Positions 4,744-5,641 of a DNA stretch of 5,641 nucleotides are shown here, one piece after another. The translations under genes were made by a program, and so were the position numbers. The notes under the pieces were generated by a model. That model searched no databases. It worked only from the letters and a program-made list of their open reading frames with translations, and was not told where the DNA came from. Position 1 is the first letter of the stretch; every line of letters starts with the position of its first letter. The stretch comes from Thermoleophilaceae bacterium (lineage in GTDB: Bacteria; Actinomycetota; Thermoleophilia; Solirubrobacterales; Thermoleophilaceae): NCBI GenBank assembly GCA_013812485.1, contig JACCTJ010000368.1, positions 1 through 5,641 on the forward strand. The letters run 5' to 3'.

Positions 4744-4850
4744 GGGTGCTCTCCCTTCGCGGTGTTTCCAATGTCGTAGGAGGCCCACGGGGAGGCGCTC
4801 GCGCGCCACCGCCCAGCCGGGTCGGCGTCGGGCGCGCGCGGAATCCTTCG

Positions 4851-4874
4851 GCTCGCCGATCGCCACCGGCGAGC
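4851..4874. repeat. Perfect 8-bp inverted repeat in the divergent intergenic region
   Basis: Arms GCTCGCCG (4851-4858) and CGGCGAGC (4867-4874) are exact reverse complements around the eight-base spacer ATCGCCAC. Neither side has a T-run, so it is not a standard intrinsic terminator. As it lies between two divergent genes, a regulator-binding site or a 5'-leader hairpin is possible. Confidence 0.55.
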
Positions 4875-5031
4875 AGTCGAAGATGGCTAGCAAGCTCGGT
4901 CGTGTTCTAACGTCAGCCAGGCACGGCTCTGATCGTAGGCGTTCGACGCGCTTAATGCAACAAGGACCTTTCGTCTGGATCCCCCGCAGCGTCGCAAACT
5001 CATGGGTCTCGGGCGCGAGTCCGGACGCCCC

Positions 5032-5037
5032 TACCCT
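5032..5037 (+). promoter_or_regulatory. Candidate -10 of a leaderless promoter for the tocopherol-cyclase-like gene
   Basis: TACCCT followed by six bases (CGTCTC) and GTG at 5044. No Shine-Dalgarno precedes that GTG. This is the third TANNNT-N6-start arrangement in the window. The hexamer is a poor match beyond TANNNT and there is no obvious -35. Confidence 0.35.
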
Positions 5038-5043
5038 CGTCTC

Positions 5044-5641
5044 GTGCCTACGCCCGGCTTGTCACGATGCCTTGCCGCCTACCGCGCGACCGGCGCCACT
5101 CTTCCCTTCCGCGACCCTCGCGGCGCCCACGGCATCGAGATGGAGGGCTACTACTGGCGGGTGACCGACCCCTGGTCGGGCCAGGTCATCGTCGCCCTGT
5201 GCGGCGTCAGCAGTGCGCCGGGCGGCAACTGGGCGGTCGTGGCGCTGGCGGCGCACCCCGGTGGCTTCCTCCGGCAGTCGATGCCGCGCTCGGCGACCGC
5301 CACCCTCTCCGACCTGGGTGTCTCCGCAGGCACGATGCTCCAAGCCGCCGGGGACCACGTGACGGCTCACCTCGCCACCGACGCCCATCTGTCCCTTCGC
5401 GTCCACGACCCCACTCTTTGGCCGCACCGCGCCTTCGGCGGCCTTGGTCCCGCCCAGGCCGTCCCCGGCCTCGGGCAATACTGGCATCCCCACCTCCTCG
5501 GCGCGCGCCTCGAGGGTCACGCCGTCCTCGGCGACCGCACCGTCGACCTTGGCGGTGCCACAGCGTACGCCGAGAAGAACTGGGGCGCCGGCTTTCCCCG
5601 CCGCTGGTGGTGGGGCCAGGCCCAAGGCTTCGACGACCCCG
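5044..5641 (+). CDS. Tocopherol-cyclase-family protein, N-terminal part
   Basis: The first 199 codons of a gene that runs off the right edge. It reads MPTPGLSRCLAAYRATGATL, then MEGYYWRVTDPWSGQVIVAL, AHPGGFLRQSMPRS, FGGLGPAQAVPGLGQYWHPH and, at residues 175-190, YAEKNWGAGFPRRWWW. The GYYWR-TDP-SG, GLGQYWHPHLLG and YAEKNWG-FP-WWW-Q elements identify the tocopherol cyclase family (lipocalin-like beta-barrels related to plant VTE1, which closes the chromanol ring). Bacterial homologues outside cyanobacteria usually have no proven substrate, and no other tocopherol-pathway gene is in the window, so the reaction is not claimed. GTG 5044 is preferred because homologues as I remember them begin shortly before the 'YR-TGA-LPF' element; an in-frame ATG at 5002 would add 14 residues and has no Shine-Dalgarno. 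Confidence 0.85.
   Translation, partial: MPTPGLSRCLAAYRATGATLPFRDPRGAHGIEMEGYYWRVTDPWSGQVIVALCGVSSAPGGNWAVVALAAHPGGFLRQSMPRSATATLSDLGVSAGTMLQAAGDHVTAHLATDAHLSLRVHDPTLWPHRAFGGLGPAQAVPGLGQYWHPHLLGARLEGHAVLGDRTVDLGGATAYAEKNWGAGFPRRWWWGQAQGFDDP

Larger units (their letters stand above)
4744..5043. other. Divergent intergenic region, 300 bp
   Basis: No gene is supported here. It holds the Shine-Dalgarno of the SnoaL-like gene at 4751-4755 (minus), a short GGCGC/GCGCC inverted repeat at 4794-4807, the longer hairpin at 4851-4874, a less GC-rich stretch from about 4876 to 4980, and the -10 candidate of the tocopherol-cyclase-like gene at 5032-5037. I could not recognise the less GC-rich stretch as a tRNA or other RNA gene. 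It might be an IS or gene scar, but that is unproven. Confidence 0.5.

Noticed and set aside
4394..4779. Plus-strand reading frame running through the SnoaL-like gene
   Set aside because: It is the tail of a frame opened inside the peroxiredoxin, antisense to the SnoaL-like gene, and encodes no recognisable protein.
4794..4807. GGCGC/GCGCC inverted repeat as a regulatory element
   Set aside because: A five-base GC-only stem is expected often by chance in DNA of this composition.
4744..4893. Upstream extension of the SnoaL-like protein starting at 4893
   Set aside because: It has no Shine-Dalgarno and looks non-coding, crosses the perfect inverted repeat at 4851-4874, and the internal ATG at 4743 has ideal spacing from GGGAG and starts the fold normally.
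5062..5625. Long minus-strand reading frame of 187 codons
   Set aside because: It is antisense to the well-conserved tocopherol-cyclase-like gene and has a low-complexity, Gly/Ala/Val-rich composition typical of a GC-rich shadow frame.

Overview
The window comes from a GC-rich bacterium, most likely an actinobacterium. GTG starts are common, several promoters look like a bare TANNNT -10 hexamer sitting directly upstream of a start codon, and the proteins (MoaD-like/beta-propeller pair, PrxQ-type peroxiredoxin, tocopherol-cyclase homologue) have an actinobacterial flavour. Thermoleophilia is a guess from the look of the proteins and cannot be proven here.

Layout. 1-545 (minus): a two-gene unit, a MoaD/ThiS-like small protein ending in Gly-Gly followed by the N-terminus of a sialidase/BNR-type beta-propeller protein that runs off the left edge. 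636-1006 (minus): the C-terminal part of a SoxR-type [2Fe-2S] MerR regulator whose DNA-binding half is missing. 1041-1553 (plus): an intact 170-aa protein with faint FmdE-like features. 1578-1894 (plus): the frameshifted C-terminal remnant of a DDE transposase. 1899-2654 (minus): a nucleotidyltransferase of lower GC, tail-to-tail with the transposase remnant. 2728-3057 and 3158-3379 (minus): two small uncharacterised proteins. 3489-4354 (plus): a cupin and a PrxQ-like peroxiredoxin, tightly coupled. 4363-4743 (minus): a SnoaL/NTF2-fold protein convergent with the peroxiredoxin. 4744-5043: a 300-bp divergent intergenic region with a perfect 8-bp-arm hairpin. 5044-end (plus): a tocopherol-cyclase-family protein cut by the right edge.

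How the genes relate. The cupin-peroxiredoxin pair is the clearest operon and suggests peroxide handling. The MoaD-like/propeller pair is a second operon. The centre of the window (about 640-2700) looks like a decay or insertion hot spot: a beheaded regulator, a dead transposase and an atypical-GC nucleotidyltransferase lie side by side. I saw no tRNA, rRNA, CRISPR array, intact insertion sequence or convincing intrinsic terminator. The most notable pattern is a shared start architecture (TANNNT, exactly 6 bases, then ATG or GTG) at three genes, which predicts leaderless transcripts. No clearly new multi-gene system is visible.
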